A DNA stretch of 64,000 nucleotides from Xanthomonas sp. NCPPB 1128 (GCF_001043115.1 NZ_LFME01000017.1:34671-98670), one strand, 5' to 3'. Counted from the stretch's first letter, positions 1 through 8,911 are shown. Notes: generated by a model from the sequence alone, not told the origin. Numbers and translations are program-made.

Positions 1-671
1 CTCAGCCGTGCGGCACGCATCGCTTCCGCGTCGTCGGCGCGCGCGGCGCGATGCGGACGCGCGGTCACCCCGTGCGTGCGCAACCAGGCATCGCACCCGG
101 CATGGTCCGGCGAGGTACCCAACCATCCGAGCAGGTCCATGGCCTGCATTGCCGGTATCGCCGGCGGCGCAGGTGCGATCGCCGCGGCAGGGCGCCGCCC
201 CTGCCACTGGATCGACAGGTTTTCGAGGCAGTACCGGTTCGGCAGCGAGAACCGGAACGTCTCTATCTGCGGCGTCTTGCGGCCGCCGAGGAACACCCGC
301 ACCAGATAGGGCGCCCGGTAATGCGTCTGCACCCCGCCGCGGCACGGCTCCAACGGCGCCCCCAGCGCCGCCTCCAACGTGGCAGGCGTGGCCGCGAAGG
401 ACAAACCAAACGGCAAGGTCGCGCCAAAGCGGCGATGCACGTCCACCGACTCGAACACGAACCACCCGGCGCCTACTGCCGGCTCCAGTGCGATCTCGTT
501 GAAGCTCTCGGTAAGGCCGAACTCCATTGAGAGCGTCTTGTCCCGGTTCTTGACACGTGTCGTGCAATCGCCCTTCGGCGTCTGCGTGATCCCGCTGGCG
601 GCGAGAAAATCCATCAGCTCCGCGCTGGCGGAGGTGTGACCGAGCAGGTCGAGCAGGCGTTCGATGTCCAT
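1..671 (-). CDS. Hypothetical protein, C-terminus beyond window edge
   Basis: I do not recognise this family. The frame is open from the ATG at 671 to the window edge (about 223 codons), and an AGGA lies five bases upstream of that ATG. The product is soluble, with no signal peptide or membrane segment. Two related short segments are visible: LLDLLGHTSASAELMDFLAASGI near residues 5-27 and a second MDLLGWLGTS...CDAWLRTHGV near residues 176-200. They are separated by a beta-rich stretch and a short Ala/Pro linker, which suggests two copies of one domain. Small two-domain proteins of this kind are often immunity or partner proteins of secreted effectors, but nothing in the window supports that here. 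Confidence 0.6.
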   Translation of the reverse strand, partial: MDIERLLDLLGHTSASAELMDFLAASGITQTPKGDCTTRVKNRDKTLSMEFGLTESFNEIALEPAVGAGWFVFESVDVHRRFGATLPFGLSFAATPATLEAALGAPLEPCRGGVQTHYRAPYLVRVFLGGRKTPQIETFRFSLPNRYCLENLSIQWQGRRPAAAIAPAPPAIPAMQAMDLLGWLGTSPDHAGCDAWLRTHGVTARPHRAARADDAEAMRAARL

Positions 672-778
672 GGGGTCCTGGTGTCCGGTGAAGATGCCGC
701 GCCGTCGCGCATCGCGGATGTCACGCGGCCTTCGAGGCCGGCGTGACGGCGCACCTATCCAGACGAACGAGCGGGCCG

Positions 779-2104
779 TTACCCGCCCTCGCGCCGCCGC
801 CCCGGGTCTGCGGGCGGCGCTCCGACCGACCCGCCTGCACCCGGGCCGTCGGCATCCACGCGCTCCACCTGGTCCATGCGAATGCGGTTGGCGAACAGCG
901 AGAACGCCAGCATCCCGGCCAGGCCGCTGGCGCGCGCCACCCACGTCGGCAACCAGCGCGGCGGCGCCAGCACGCCGGACTCGAACAGCGGTGCGAACGC
1001 GGCCACGTCCTCCAGCGCCATCTTGCCGGCGAACAGCCAGCGGCACAGCGGCAGGCGGTCGCGCTGCAGCGCCTGGCGGAAGAAGGTGTGCACCGACACC
1101 AGCCCGCGCAGGTACACGGTGTCCTTGGTGAACGCGGCACCGCCGGTGGTGGGGACGCCGCGGAACACGCGCTGCGCCGAGGAGAAGCTCTCTGCGGGAG
1201 ACTGTCCGGCCGCGTCGAAGTAGCGGTACACCTCGATGAAGTCGGCACCGTCGCGGGCCAGCGCGATCGCTTCGATGCGCAGGCTGATCCGCTTCATCCG
1301 CTCGATGTCGATGCTGCCGGTGATCTGCTCGGCGAACGTCGCCAGGCCTTCCTGGGTGGCGGTGGTGCGCGGCGAGGACAGCGCCAGGCTCGGCAACTGC
1401 GCCTGTTGCCGGCCGTTGAGCGCGGTCAGCGAATGCACCAGCGCCTCATGGTGGAACAGTTGCGCCCGGTCGTAGTCGCTGAAGTGCGCACCGGAGCGCA
1501 GGCGGATGCGCTGCGCGCCGGCGGCGGCCTTGGCCAGCAGGTCCGGATCCAGTTCCACCGTGATCACCCGCGCGCCGAAGAATTCGTCCAGGTCGCGCTG
1601 CAGCAGCAGGCGCAGGGCGGTGGCCGAGACCGGCACCTGTTCCTCGGCCGAGAACAGCTCGCGGTCCAGCTCCTGGGCGATGCGGATGAAATGGCCGGCG
1701 GCCTCGCGGGTGGTGGGACCGTGGCCGGGCATCGGGTCGTCCGGCACCCCGAACAGCTGCGCCGAGTACGTGCCCACTGCCGGCGTGCCGAGCGCTTCCA
1801 GCAGGGCCGCGGCCAGATCCCAGCTGTGCACCGAAGCCTGCAGGTAGGCGCCGAGCGGATGCGCAGGATCGGCGGCCTGGGCGATCGCCGCCAGCTCGCG
1901 GCGGGTGTCGGCGAAATCCAGCGTGGGGTAGTGCACCTGCGGCAGCTGCGGCTGCCCGCGCGCCACGCTCTCCAGGAACGGCGCCTGCAACGCTACCGGC
2001 CAACTGGCCAGGGCCAGCAGGCGGATGCCGCGCACCGCCTTGACCAGCCGTGCGTCGAGCGCGGCGTGGTGGCGGATCTCGGCCGGCAGCGCGCGTTTGG
2101 CCAC
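779..2104 (-). CDS. QEGLA-motif putative metallocarboxypeptidase (DUF1704)
   Basis: A 441-residue cytosolic protein of the DUF1704 family, named in databases 'flavohemoglobin expression-modulating QEGLA motif protein'. The name-giving motif QEGLA is at residues 251-255. An HExxxH zinc motif (HEALVH, 219-224) lies 27 residues before it. The family includes the eukaryotic MATCAP tyrosine carboxypeptidases, so a peptidase activity is plausible, but the bacterial substrate is unknown. The start codon lies eight bases after the rsgA stop, so the two are probably one transcript. The C-terminal 25 residues are a low-complexity Gly/Pro/Arg tail. Family assignment is firm, activity is inferred. Confidence 0.88.
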   Translation of the reverse strand: MAKRALPAEIRHHAALDARLVKAVRGIRLLALASWPVALQAPFLESVARGQPQLPQVHYPTLDFADTRRELAAIAQAADPAHPLGAYLQASVHSWDLAAALLEALGTPAVGTYSAQLFGVPDDPMPGHGPTTREAAGHFIRIAQELDRELFSAEEQVPVSATALRLLLQRDLDEFFGARVITVELDPDLLAKAAAGAQRIRLRSGAHFSDYDRAQLFHHEALVHSLTALNGRQQAQLPSLALSSPRTTATQEGLATFAEQITGSIDIERMKRISLRIEAIALARDGADFIEVYRYFDAAGQSPAESFSSAQRVFRGVPTTGGAAFTKDTVYLRGLVSVHTFFRQALQRDRLPLCRWLFAGKMALEDVAAFAPLFESGVLAPPRWLPTWVARASGLAGMLAFSLFANRIRMDQVERVDADGPGAGGSVGAPPADPGRRREGG

Positions 2105-2112
2105 GGCCGGCG

Positions 2113-3240
2113 TCAGCGACGCAGGGTGCGCGGTGGTGGACGTTTGCCGCCCGGCTTGCCGCCGCTGGGCTTGCTACCGCCGGGCTTGCCGCTGCGGCCG
2201 GCGGCCGCGTTCTGCGCCTGGCGCTGCGCGAGCTTGCCGGCGGCGCCGGCGACCTCGTCGCGCAGCTTCAGGTAATTGGCCAACCGCGCCTCCTCGATCT
2301 CGCCGCGCTCGATCGCCGCCTGCACCGCGCAGCCCGGTTCGGCCTGGTGCGCGCAGTCGTTGAAGCGGCATTGCGCGGCCAGCGCCTCGATGTCGGCAAA
2401 GCCGCCCTCGGCCAGGTCCTCCTCGCCGGTGGGCTTGAGCTCGCGCATGCCCGGCGTGTCGATCAGGCAGGCGCCGGACGGCAGCGGCAGCAGGGCGCGG
2501 TGGGTGGTGGTGTGGCGGCCGCGCGAATCGGTGGCGCGCACCGCCGCGGTGCGCATCTTCTGTACACCGAGCAAGGTGTTGGTGAGGGTCGACTTGCCGG
2601 CACCGGACGAGCCGACCAGCACCGCGGTCTGCCCCGGCCCCAGCCACGGTCGCAGCGCGTCGACACTGTCGGCCTGGCGGGCGTTGACCGTGAGCAGCGG
2701 GATCGACTGCGCCGCCAATTCCTCCAGCACCGCCAGCGCGTCGTCGGCGTACTCGGTGAGGTCGGCCTTGGTCAGCACCACCACCGGCGCCGCACCACCG
2801 CCGCCCACCAGCAGCAGATAGCGCTCGATCCGGCGCGGATTGAAGTCCGCATCCAGGCCGCAGACGATGAACACCGTGTCGATGTTGGCCGCAATCACCT
2901 GCTGGTGGTAGTGCTCGCCAGCGGCCCCGCGCTTGATCGCGGTGCGCCGCGGCAGCAGCGCGACGATGCGCGTCTCCTCCAGCAATACCCAATCACCGAC
3001 CGCGGCGCGTTCGTGGCTGGGAAACCGCGGCCGCTGCCAGTCCGGCAGCGATTCGACCTTGAAGCCGGTGTCCACCGCGTCGGCGACCACATAGCCGGTG
3101 CGGTGCTGCTCCACCACCCGCGCTGGCCGCGCCTGCGGATGCGCGTCGAACAGCGCGCGCCAGGCCGGCTCCTCGGGCATTCCGGGCCAGGGCCAGCCGA
3201 TGGGGCGCAACGCGTTGAAGTCGATCGGGGAGGAGGTCAT
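2113..3240 (-). CDS. rsgA: Ribosome small-subunit-dependent GTPase A
   Basis: RsgA (YjeQ/EngC) is a circularly permuted GTPase that checks late 30S subunit maturation. The permuted order is visible: G4 TKAD at 157-160, then the P-loop GSSGAGKST from 210, then G3 DTPG at 261-264. The C-terminal zinc knuckle uses C291, C296, H298 and C304. An OB-fold precedes the GTPase. The last 30 or so residues are a Gly/Lys/Pro-rich basic tail, likely RNA-contacting and longer than in E. coli. Length (375 aa) is slightly above the usual 290-350 because of this tail. It is probably co-transcribed with the QEGLA gene just downstream. Confidence 0.96.
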   Translation of the reverse strand: MTSSPIDFNALRPIGWPWPGMPEEPAWRALFDAHPQARPARVVEQHRTGYVVADAVDTGFKVESLPDWQRPRFPSHERAAVGDWVLLEETRIVALLPRRTAIKRGAAGEHYHQQVIAANIDTVFIVCGLDADFNPRRIERYLLLVGGGGAAPVVVLTKADLTEYADDALAVLEELAAQSIPLLTVNARQADSVDALRPWLGPGQTAVLVGSSGAGKSTLTNTLLGVQKMRTAAVRATDSRGRHTTTHRALLPLPSGACLIDTPGMRELKPTGEEDLAEGGFADIEALAAQCRFNDCAHQAEPGCAVQAAIERGEIEEARLANYLKLRDEVAGAAGKLAQRQAQNAAAGRSGKPGGSKPSGGKPGGKRPPPRTLRR

Positions 3241-3539
3241 GGGCGAATTCTAGAGGGTGTGCCGGGGCCAAAGGTGAGCGCAGGGCGGTCACTGGGACAC
3301 GCGCAGGGCGGCACCTTGCGCGGCTACCCCGCCCCGCCGCGACGCGAGCGGCGCGCCGCAGGCGGCGTCCCGGGAGTCGCCAGCAGCGGCGCATGACCCG
3401 CGCGACGCGTGTGTGGCCGCCACACGGGCCAGCCACCGTGCCACCGCCGTAGACGGCCCGCCACCACGGCGCCGCACCGCCCCGCCGCGGTGTCACATTT
3501 CCGCTACCATGCAGGTCCCACGCCCCACCGGCCAATGCG

Positions 3540-4817
3540 ATGCCCACCCTGCCGATCAAGCCGCTCGCAATCCGCGAACGCCTGTCCGAAGTCCGCTACG
3601 AGATCCGCGGCGAACTGGCACGGCGAGCCCGCGAGCTGGAGGCCCAGGGGCGCAAGCTGATCAAGCTCAACATCGGCAATCCCGGCGCGTTCGGCTTCCG
3701 TGCCCCGGAACATCTGCAGCGCGCGATCGCCGACGACATGGGTCGCACCGATCCCTACACCCACCAGCAGGGCCTGCCGGAGGCGCGCGAAGCGATCGCC
3801 GCGGCCTACGCACGGCGCCAGCACCCGGACGCGCACCCGGACCGCATCTTCGTCGGCAACGGGGTCAGCGAGCTGATCGACCTGTCGCTGCGCGCGCTGC
3901 TCAACCCGGGCGACGAGGTGCTGGTGCCCTCGCCGGACTACCCGCTGTGGTCGGCTGCCACCATCCTCAACGACGGCCGCCCGGTGTACTACCGCTGCGC
4001 GCCGGAGAACGGCTTCCAGCCGGACCCGGTGGAGATCGAGACGCTGGTGTCCTCGCGCACCCGCGCCATCGTGCTGATCAACCCGAACAACCCCAGCGGC
4101 GCCAGCTACTCACGCGCGCTACTGGAGAAGATCGTCGCCATCGCGGTCAAGCACAACCTGCTGCTGATGGTCGACGAGATCTACGACCAGGTGTTGTACG
4201 ACGGCGCGGAATTCGTGTCGGTGGCCCCGTTGGCCGGCGCGCATCCGTGCATCAGCTTCGGCGGCCTGAGCAAGGTGCACCGCGCCTGCGGCTGGCGCGT
4301 GGGCTGGGCACTGCTGTCCGGCGATGCCGAGCGCGTCGGCGATTTCCGCAACGCCATGGACCTGCTCGGCGCACTGCGCCTGTGCGCCAACGTCCCCGGC
4401 CAGTTCGCGATCGACGCCGCGGTCAACGGCCCGGACACCATCTCGCCGCTGTGCGCCCCGGGTGGACGCCTGTACGAGACCCGCCGCGCGGTGCTCGAGG
4501 CCTGCGCGGCCAGCGAACACCTGTCACTGGTGCAGCCGGCCGGCGCGCTGTATGCGTTCCCGGCGGTGGTCGGCGCTGCCGCACGCGGCTTCGACGATCA
4601 CGCGTTCGCCCTGGAACTGATGGAACAGGAAGGCGTGCTGGTGGTGCCCGGCTCCAGCTTCAACGTGCCCTACCGGCACCATTTCCGCGTCACCCTGCTG
4701 CCGGAGGCGGCGACGATGCGCGAGGTGTTCGCGCGCATCGACCGGGTGCTGGCGCGCCGCGCCGAGGATGCCACCAAGGTGGTGCCGCTGAAGCCGCGGG
4801 CGGCTGTGGGGCGGTGA
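3540..4817 (+). CDS. alaA: Glutamate-pyruvate aminotransferase AlaA type
   Basis: A fold-type I PLP aminotransferase of 425 aa, of the AlaA (YfbQ) group that forms alanine from pyruvate and glutamate. Diagnostic segments are NPNNPSG at 181-187, the PLP-ring aspartate in VDEIYDQ (D212), and the Schiff-base lysine K245 in SKVHRACGWRVGW. The start ATG at 3540 follows a 299-base intergenic region in which I see no gene. The coding sequence reads cleanly to a TGA at 4817. It is close in sequence style to E. coli AlaA throughout, so the exact substrate pair is a well-founded family inference. Confidence 0.92.
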   Translation: MPTLPIKPLAIRERLSEVRYEIRGELARRARELEAQGRKLIKLNIGNPGAFGFRAPEHLQRAIADDMGRTDPYTHQQGLPEAREAIAAAYARRQHPDAHPDRIFVGNGVSELIDLSLRALLNPGDEVLVPSPDYPLWSAATILNDGRPVYYRCAPENGFQPDPVEIETLVSSRTRAIVLINPNNPSGASYSRALLEKIVAIAVKHNLLLMVDEIYDQVLYDGAEFVSVAPLAGAHPCISFGGLSKVHRACGWRVGWALLSGDAERVGDFRNAMDLLGALRLCANVPGQFAIDAAVNGPDTISPLCAPGGRLYETRRAVLEACAASEHLSLVQPAGALYAFPAVVGAAARGFDDHAFALELMEQEGVLVVPGSSFNVPYRHHFRVTLLPEAATMREVFARIDRVLARRAEDATKVVPLKPRAAVGR

Positions 4818-4891
4818 GTGGGGAATGGGCAAAGCGTGCCGGTCGGCGCGGCTGAGCGCATGAGCCACCACGGTCCAGCGGTAGCGGTGCG

Positions 4892-5533
4892 ATGAGCGCA
4901 TCCATTTCAGCGCCCCTGCACCACCCGCAACTGCGCTATCTCGCACTGGGCGATTCCTACACGATCGGCGAAGGCGTTGACGCCGACGGACGCTGGCCGA
5001 TGCAACTGGCCGCGGCGCTGCGCCGCGACGGCATCGCCCTGGCCGATCCGCAGATCGTCGCCACCACCGGCTGGACCACCGACGAACTGGATGCCGGCAT
5101 CGACGCGGCAACTCTGCAGGGGCCGTTCGACCTGGTGACGCTGCTGATCGGCGTCAACAACCAGTACCGCGGCTACCCGCTCGACGACTACCGCGCGCAG
5201 TTCGACGCGCTGCTGCAGCGCGCGATCGGCTTTGCCGACGCGCGGCCGCAGCGGGTGCTGGCGGTGTCGATCCCGGACTGGGGCGTGACCGCCTTCGCGC
5301 AGCCACCCGCGCACGATCCGGCGCACATCGCCGTGCAGATCGACGCCTTCAACGCCGCCGCGCAGGCCTGCTGCGCCGCGCGCGCGGTGCGCTTCGTCGA
5401 TATCACCGGCTGCAGCCGCGAGGGCGGAGGCACTCCGGCGATGCTGGCCGCCGATGGCCTGCATCCGTCGGCGGCGATGTATGCGCGCTGGACCGCGCTG
5501 CTGTTGCCGGCGGCCCGCGATGCGTTAGCCTAG
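4892..5533 (+). CDS. SGNH/GDSL hydrolase
   Basis: A 213-aa esterase-like hydrolase of the SGNH superfamily. Block I is LGDSYTIGEG with the nucleophile S22. Block III GVNN carries the oxyanion asparagine, and block V DGLHPS gives the catalytic Asp and His near the C-terminus. No signal peptide is visible, so it should act in the cytoplasm. It could belong to the lysophospholipase/arylesterase or the carbohydrate esterase side of the superfamily, and the sequence does not decide which. It lies 74 bases after alaA and 33 bases before a methyltransferase gene on the same strand. Confidence 0.9.
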   Translation: MSASISAPLHHPQLRYLALGDSYTIGEGVDADGRWPMQLAAALRRDGIALADPQIVATTGWTTDELDAGIDAATLQGPFDLVTLLIGVNNQYRGYPLDDYRAQFDALLQRAIGFADARPQRVLAVSIPDWGVTAFAQPPAHDPAHIAVQIDAFNAAAQACCAARAVRFVDITGCSREGGGTPAMLAADGLHPSAAMYARWTALLLPAARDALA

Positions 5534-5566
5534 CTGGCACACGACGCCCGCTGCCAAGGACCGACA

Positions 5567-6265
5567 TTGCGCGACGCCAGCACCACCCAGCCCATGACCC
5601 GCCCGCAGGCCCTGGCCATCGCCCGCGCCTTCCTGCCCACGCATCCGCTGGGCAATCGCTACGACTACTACTACACACGCACCAAGCTGCGCACCGATCC
5701 GCTCTACCCCGGCGTGCTGGCCGCGCTGCGCGGCACCGACGCGCCGGTGCTGGACCTGGGCTGCGGGCTCGGACTGCTCGCGCACGCGCTGCGCGCCGAC
5801 GGCCAGCGCCAGCGCTACCACGGCGTGGACATCGACGCGGCCAAGATCCGCCGCGCCGGTGCCATCGCCGCACGCAACGGGCTGCAGGACACGCATTTCG
5901 CGGTGGTCGACCTGGGCCAGTCCTGGCCCGAGCACCACGGCAGCGTCGCGATCCTGGACGTGCTGCAGTACCTGGACCGCGACATGCAGTCCAACCTGAT
6001 CCGCAGCGTCGCGCGCATGCTCACCCCCGGCGCCAAGCTGGTGATCCGCAGCGGCCTGGGCGATGCCAGCGGCCGCGGCCGCACCAGCCGCATCACCGAC
6101 GTGCTCGCGCACCTGGCCGGCTGGATGCAGGAACTGCCCAAGGCCTATCCCACCCGCGACAGCCTGCAGGCCCAGCTCGATGCCGCCGGCCTGCGCGCCA
6201 GCTTCGCGCCGCTGTACGGCAACACGCCGTTCAACAACTGGCTGATCGTGGCGGAGCCGCGTTGA
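5567..6265 (+). CDS. Class I SAM-dependent methyltransferase
   Basis: A 232-aa Rossmann-fold methyltransferase. Motif I LDLGCGLGLL binds SAM near residues 62-71, an acidic GVDID follows in motif II, and VAILDVLQYL is motif IV. I chose the TTG at 5567 because AAGGA at 5556-5560 is correctly spaced before it. The ATG at 5594 would give a product nine residues shorter with no good ribosome site. The substrate is unknown. The hydrophobic/aromatic patch RYDYYYTRTKL before motif I may form the acceptor site. It follows the GDSL gene closely and is probably in the same operon. Confidence 0.88.
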   Translation: MRDASTTQPMTRPQALAIARAFLPTHPLGNRYDYYYTRTKLRTDPLYPGVLAALRGTDAPVLDLGCGLGLLAHALRADGQRQRYHGVDIDAAKIRRAGAIAARNGLQDTHFAVVDLGQSWPEHHGSVAILDVLQYLDRDMQSNLIRSVARMLTPGAKLVIRSGLGDASGRGRTSRITDVLAHLAGWMQELPKAYPTRDSLQAQLDAAGLRASFAPLYGNTPFNNWLIVAEPR

Positions 6266-6332
6266 GCCTGGCGCGATACCGCACACGCAGCGGCCGCTTC
6301 GGCTTCGCACACCCACACGCGGATTGCCACGC

Positions 6333-6671
6333 ATGACGGCACCCGCGCCACGGTCACGCTCCGGCCTTGGCATCGCCGCCCTGGCGACCAGCCTGATCAG
6401 TGCCTTCGTGCTGCTGGCGGCGCTATTGCTCAGCACCTTCTTCGTGATCCCGACATTCGCCGCTGGCCCGCACGCGCCGATGTCGCTGCTGCTCGGACTG
6501 CTGGCGCTGTTCACCGCCATCGCCCAGGTCTGCGCCATCGCGCTTGGCATCGGCAATTGCCTGCAGCCTGGCCGCAGCAAGCATTACGGCATCCTCGGCC
6601 TGTTGTGCGCCCTGCTCACCCTCGGCGCGATGGCGGCGCTGATCGCCTACGGCATGGCACAGCCGCGCTGA
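6333..6671 (+). CDS. Small inner-membrane protein, three or four helices
   Basis: A 112-aa protein of unknown function with hydrophobic segments near residues 12-35, 48-68 and 82-105, separated by short loops. The Lys/His/Arg loop near residue 75 should face the cytoplasm. The ATG at 6333 is preferred over a TTG at 6324. It lies 67 bases after the methyltransferase gene and ends 76 bases before the stop of the convergent deacetylase gene. No motif suggests a function. Confidence 0.7.
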   Translation: MTAPAPRSRSGLGIAALATSLISAFVLLAALLLSTFFVIPTFAAGPHAPMSLLLGLLALFTAIAQVCAIALGIGNCLQPGRSKHYGILGLLCALLTLGAMAALIAYGMAQPR

Positions 6672-6747
6672 TTCCGGCACCGGCGCATCGATCTGCACGC
6701 CGCCTGCCGCGCGCCGCGCCCTGCCGCAACAGCACGACGCACCCGAC

Positions 6748-7524
6748 TCAGTCCGGCAGCACCGCCTGCAGCCCGCGCGCCTGCACCGCCTGCAACACTC
6801 CCTCCACGATCGCCGGATTGTGCCCGTGCGCCGCGCCCTCGTGCAGCAGCACGATGGCGCCGGGGCGCAGATCGCGGGCAATGCGCGCAACGGTGACGGC
6901 GGGGGCGCAACGCACGCCGTCGAAGCCGCGCGCGCTCCAGGCCACCCGGGTCAGGCCATGCCGGCGCAGCGGTGCGGCGACGAAGGGATTGGTCATGCCC
7001 ACCACCGAGCGGTACCAGCGCGGTGCGGTACCGGCGATCGCGGCCAGCGTCTGCTGCGCCTGGCCGATTTCCTGCGCCATGCGCCGCGGTCCCAGCGCCC
7101 AGAACCACGCCTGCGGATGGTGCTGGCTGTGGTTGCCGATGCCGTGGCCGCGGCGCAGGATCTCGCGTACCAGCTGCGGGCGCGCGGCGGCGCGGGCGCC
7201 GACCAGGAAGAACGTGGCCTTGGCCTGGTGGCGGTCGAGTAGGTCCAGGATCGCCGCGGTGTCGTCGGAGGGGCCGTCGTCGATGGTCAGCCACACCCGC
7301 GGCGCGCTGCCGGGCAGGCGATCCAGCACCGGTGCGTACAGCCGCGCCCGCGGCAGGAACACCGGCAGCACCAGCGCCGCGTGCGACAGCAGCAGCGCCG
7401 GCAGGCCGAATCGCCAACCGTAGGCCCACCACAGCGCCGCCACCAGCGCCTGCGAGGCCAGCGCCCAGGGCAGCCAGCGGTACGGGTGGCGCGGGATGCG
7501 ATGCAGCGTTTCCGGAACTGTCAT
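6748..7524 (-). CDS. Membrane-anchored polysaccharide deacetylase (NodB fold)
   Basis: A 258-aa carbohydrate esterase family 4 protein. The NodB signature TIDDGPSDDT (first Asp catalytic, second Asp metal ligand) is followed by the HxxxH-type metal motif in GNHSQHHPQ. Two hydrophobic segments near the N-terminus (about residues 12-50) should anchor it in the inner membrane with the catalytic domain in the periplasm. Substrates of the family are N-acetylated or O-acylated sugars, and which one applies here is open. The start at 7524 is chosen on the MTVPE N-terminus. An in-frame ATG at 7539 would add five residues. It is divergent from the glutaredoxin gene, and the shared promoter region is under 60 bases. 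Confidence 0.85.
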   Translation of the reverse strand: MTVPETLHRIPRHPYRWLPWALASQALVAALWWAYGWRFGLPALLLSHAALVLPVFLPRARLYAPVLDRLPGSAPRVWLTIDDGPSDDTAAILDLLDRHQAKATFFLVGARAAARPQLVREILRRGHGIGNHSQHHPQAWFWALGPRRMAQEIGQAQQTLAAIAGTAPRWYRSVVGMTNPFVAAPLRRHGLTRVAWSARGFDGVRCAPAVTVARIARDLRPGAIVLLHEGAAHGHNPAIVEGVLQAVQARGLQAVLPD

Positions 7525-7581
7525 GTCCCATGATGCCATGCGGCGTAGAATGATCGGTCCGACTCTGCGACGACTGCTGCC

Positions 7582-8508
7582 ATGTCCCTCGACCCCGCCC
7601 TGCGCTCCCGTATCGAAACGCTGCTCAGCTCCAACCGCGTCGTGCTGTTCATGAAAGGCCAGCCGAGCATGCCGCAGTGCGGGTTCTCCGCCAAGGCGGT
7701 GGGCGCGCTGAACGAACTCGGCGTCGACTTCGCCCACGTCAACGTGCTTGCCGACCAGGACATCCGCGAGGGCATCAAGGTCTACGGCGACTGGCCGACC
7801 ATCCCGCAGCTGTACGTGGACGGCGAGCTGATCGGCGGCAGCGACATCATCCTGCAGATGGCCGGCAGCGGCGAACTGAGCGAACTGCTCGGCGTGGCCG
7901 CGCCGGACCGCACCCCGCCGTCGATCACCATCACCGACGCCGCCGCCGAGATGCTGCGCGGCGCGCTGGCCGACGCCCCGGGCGCGAGCCTGGCGCTGGC
8001 GATCGACGCGCAGTTCCAGCCGAACTTCCAGTTGGCGCCGACCGATCCCAACGCCATCGCCGCCGAGTCCAACGGCCTGCGCGTGCAGTTCGACCTGGGC
8101 AGCGCGCGCCGCGCCGACGGCATCACCATCGACTGGGTGGACGACATCCGCGGCCGCGGCCTGGCCATCGACAATCCCAACGCACCCAAGCCGGTGCAGG
8201 ACCTCAGCCCGCGCGACGCCGACGACCGCGTGCGCGCCGGCGGCCTGATCCTGGTGGACGTGCGCCCGCCGGAAGAGCGCGCGGTGGCGGCGGTCAACGT
8301 GCCGTTCCGCACCCTCGACGGCGAGCAGCGCGCGCAGCTGGAAGCGCTGCCGAAGGACACCGCCCTGGCCTTCCTGTGCCACCACGGCGGCCGCAGCGCG
8401 CAGGCGGCCGAGCACTTCCGTTCGCTCGGCTTCAGCAACGTGCACAACGTGGTCGGCGGCATCGACGCCTGGACCGACCAGGTCGACGGCAGCGTGCCGA
8501 AGTACTGA
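7582..8508 (+). CDS. grxD: Grx4-type monothiol glutaredoxin fused to HesB-like and rhodanese domains
   Basis: A 308-aa three-part protein. Residues 1-105 are a monothiol glutaredoxin with the CGFS motif (C33), the class that carries [2Fe-2S] clusters with glutathione. Residues about 112-200 resemble an A-type (HesB/IscA) scaffold but contain no cysteine, so this domain cannot bind a cluster in the usual way. Residues about 205-308 are a rhodanese domain with active-site C266 in CHHGGRS. Stand-alone Grx4 is about 110 aa. The fusion suggests cluster transfer or sulfur handling by one polypeptide. An intrinsic terminator follows the stop. Confidence 0.92.
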   Translation: MSLDPALRSRIETLLSSNRVVLFMKGQPSMPQCGFSAKAVGALNELGVDFAHVNVLADQDIREGIKVYGDWPTIPQLYVDGELIGGSDIILQMAGSGELSELLGVAAPDRTPPSITITDAAAEMLRGALADAPGASLALAIDAQFQPNFQLAPTDPNAIAAESNGLRVQFDLGSARRADGITIDWVDDIRGRGLAIDNPNAPKPVQDLSPRDADDRVRAGGLILVDVRPPEERAVAAVNVPFRTLDGEQRAQLEALPKDTALAFLCHHGGRSAQAAEHFRSLGFSNVHNVVGGIDAWTDQVDGSVPKY

Positions 8509-8545
8509 GTTAAGCACCTTGTTTGCGTCCAGCGCGGACGCATCG

Positions 8546-8574
8546 AAAGGGCGATCGAAAGATCGCCCTTTTTT
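8546..8574 (+). terminator. Intrinsic terminator after the glutaredoxin fusion gene
   Basis: A perfect 11-bp stem AAAGGGCGATC / GATCGCCCTTT with a GAAA tetraloop runs directly into a T tract. It lies 37 bases after the stop codon. This is the clearest rho-independent terminator in the window. Confidence 0.93.
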
Positions 8575-8620
8575 GTGTCCGCGTGTCGCGTTCGCCACAA
8601 CGTGCAAACGCGCGAACGCG

Positions 8621-8686
8621 TAGGAGCGGCTTCAGCCGCGACCGTGCTTTACCGGTAAGGCCCGGTCGCGGCTGAAGCCGCTCCTA
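8621..8686. repeat. REP-like palindrome, family A, complete copy
   Basis: A perfect inverted repeat with 24-base arms (TAGGAGCGGCTTCAGCCGC... and its complement) separated by 18 bases. Each arm contains its own small palindrome GCGGCTTCAGCCGC, so the element can fold as one long hairpin or as two short ones. Related copies occur at 8741-8825, 8885-8911, 39553-39614, 47024-47085 and 47221-47284, always between genes. Confidence 0.9.
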
Positions 8687-8740
8687 CCCTGGGCACACTC
8701 TGCGCAAGTGCTGACGGCAGCACCGAAGTCCGGCCCTCCT

Positions 8741-8911
8741 TGTGGGAGGGACTTCAGTCCCGACTGCAACGAGATCTGATGCGCCCGCTGGCTTCGCTCG
8801 TCGCGGCTGAAGCCGCTCCCACAAGAAGCGCACGCCTTGCCTCCTGTGAGAAGACTAGGATCGCGCCAGCAGCCTGGTGCCCCCTGTGGGAGGGACTTCA
8901 GTCCCGACTGC
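8741..8911. repeat. Diverged family A repeat copies
   Basis: Three half-elements lie here: TGTGGGAGGGACTTCAGTCC at 8741, the opposite arm GTCGCGGCTGAAGCCGCTCC ending near 8825, and a third arm TGTGGGAGGGACTTCAGTCC at 8885. The GGGACTTCAGTCCC core is a subfamily variant of the GCGGCTTCAGCCGC core at 8621. With the complete copy upstream, the stretch 8575-8976 holds only repeats and no gene I can support. Confidence 0.82.

Noticed and set aside
743..2275. Long open frame of about 510 codons on the plus strand opposite the QEGLA gene
   Set aside because: Its product is a low-complexity Arg/Gln/Gly-rich sequence typical of an antisense frame in GC-rich DNA; the minus-strand gene has family motifs.
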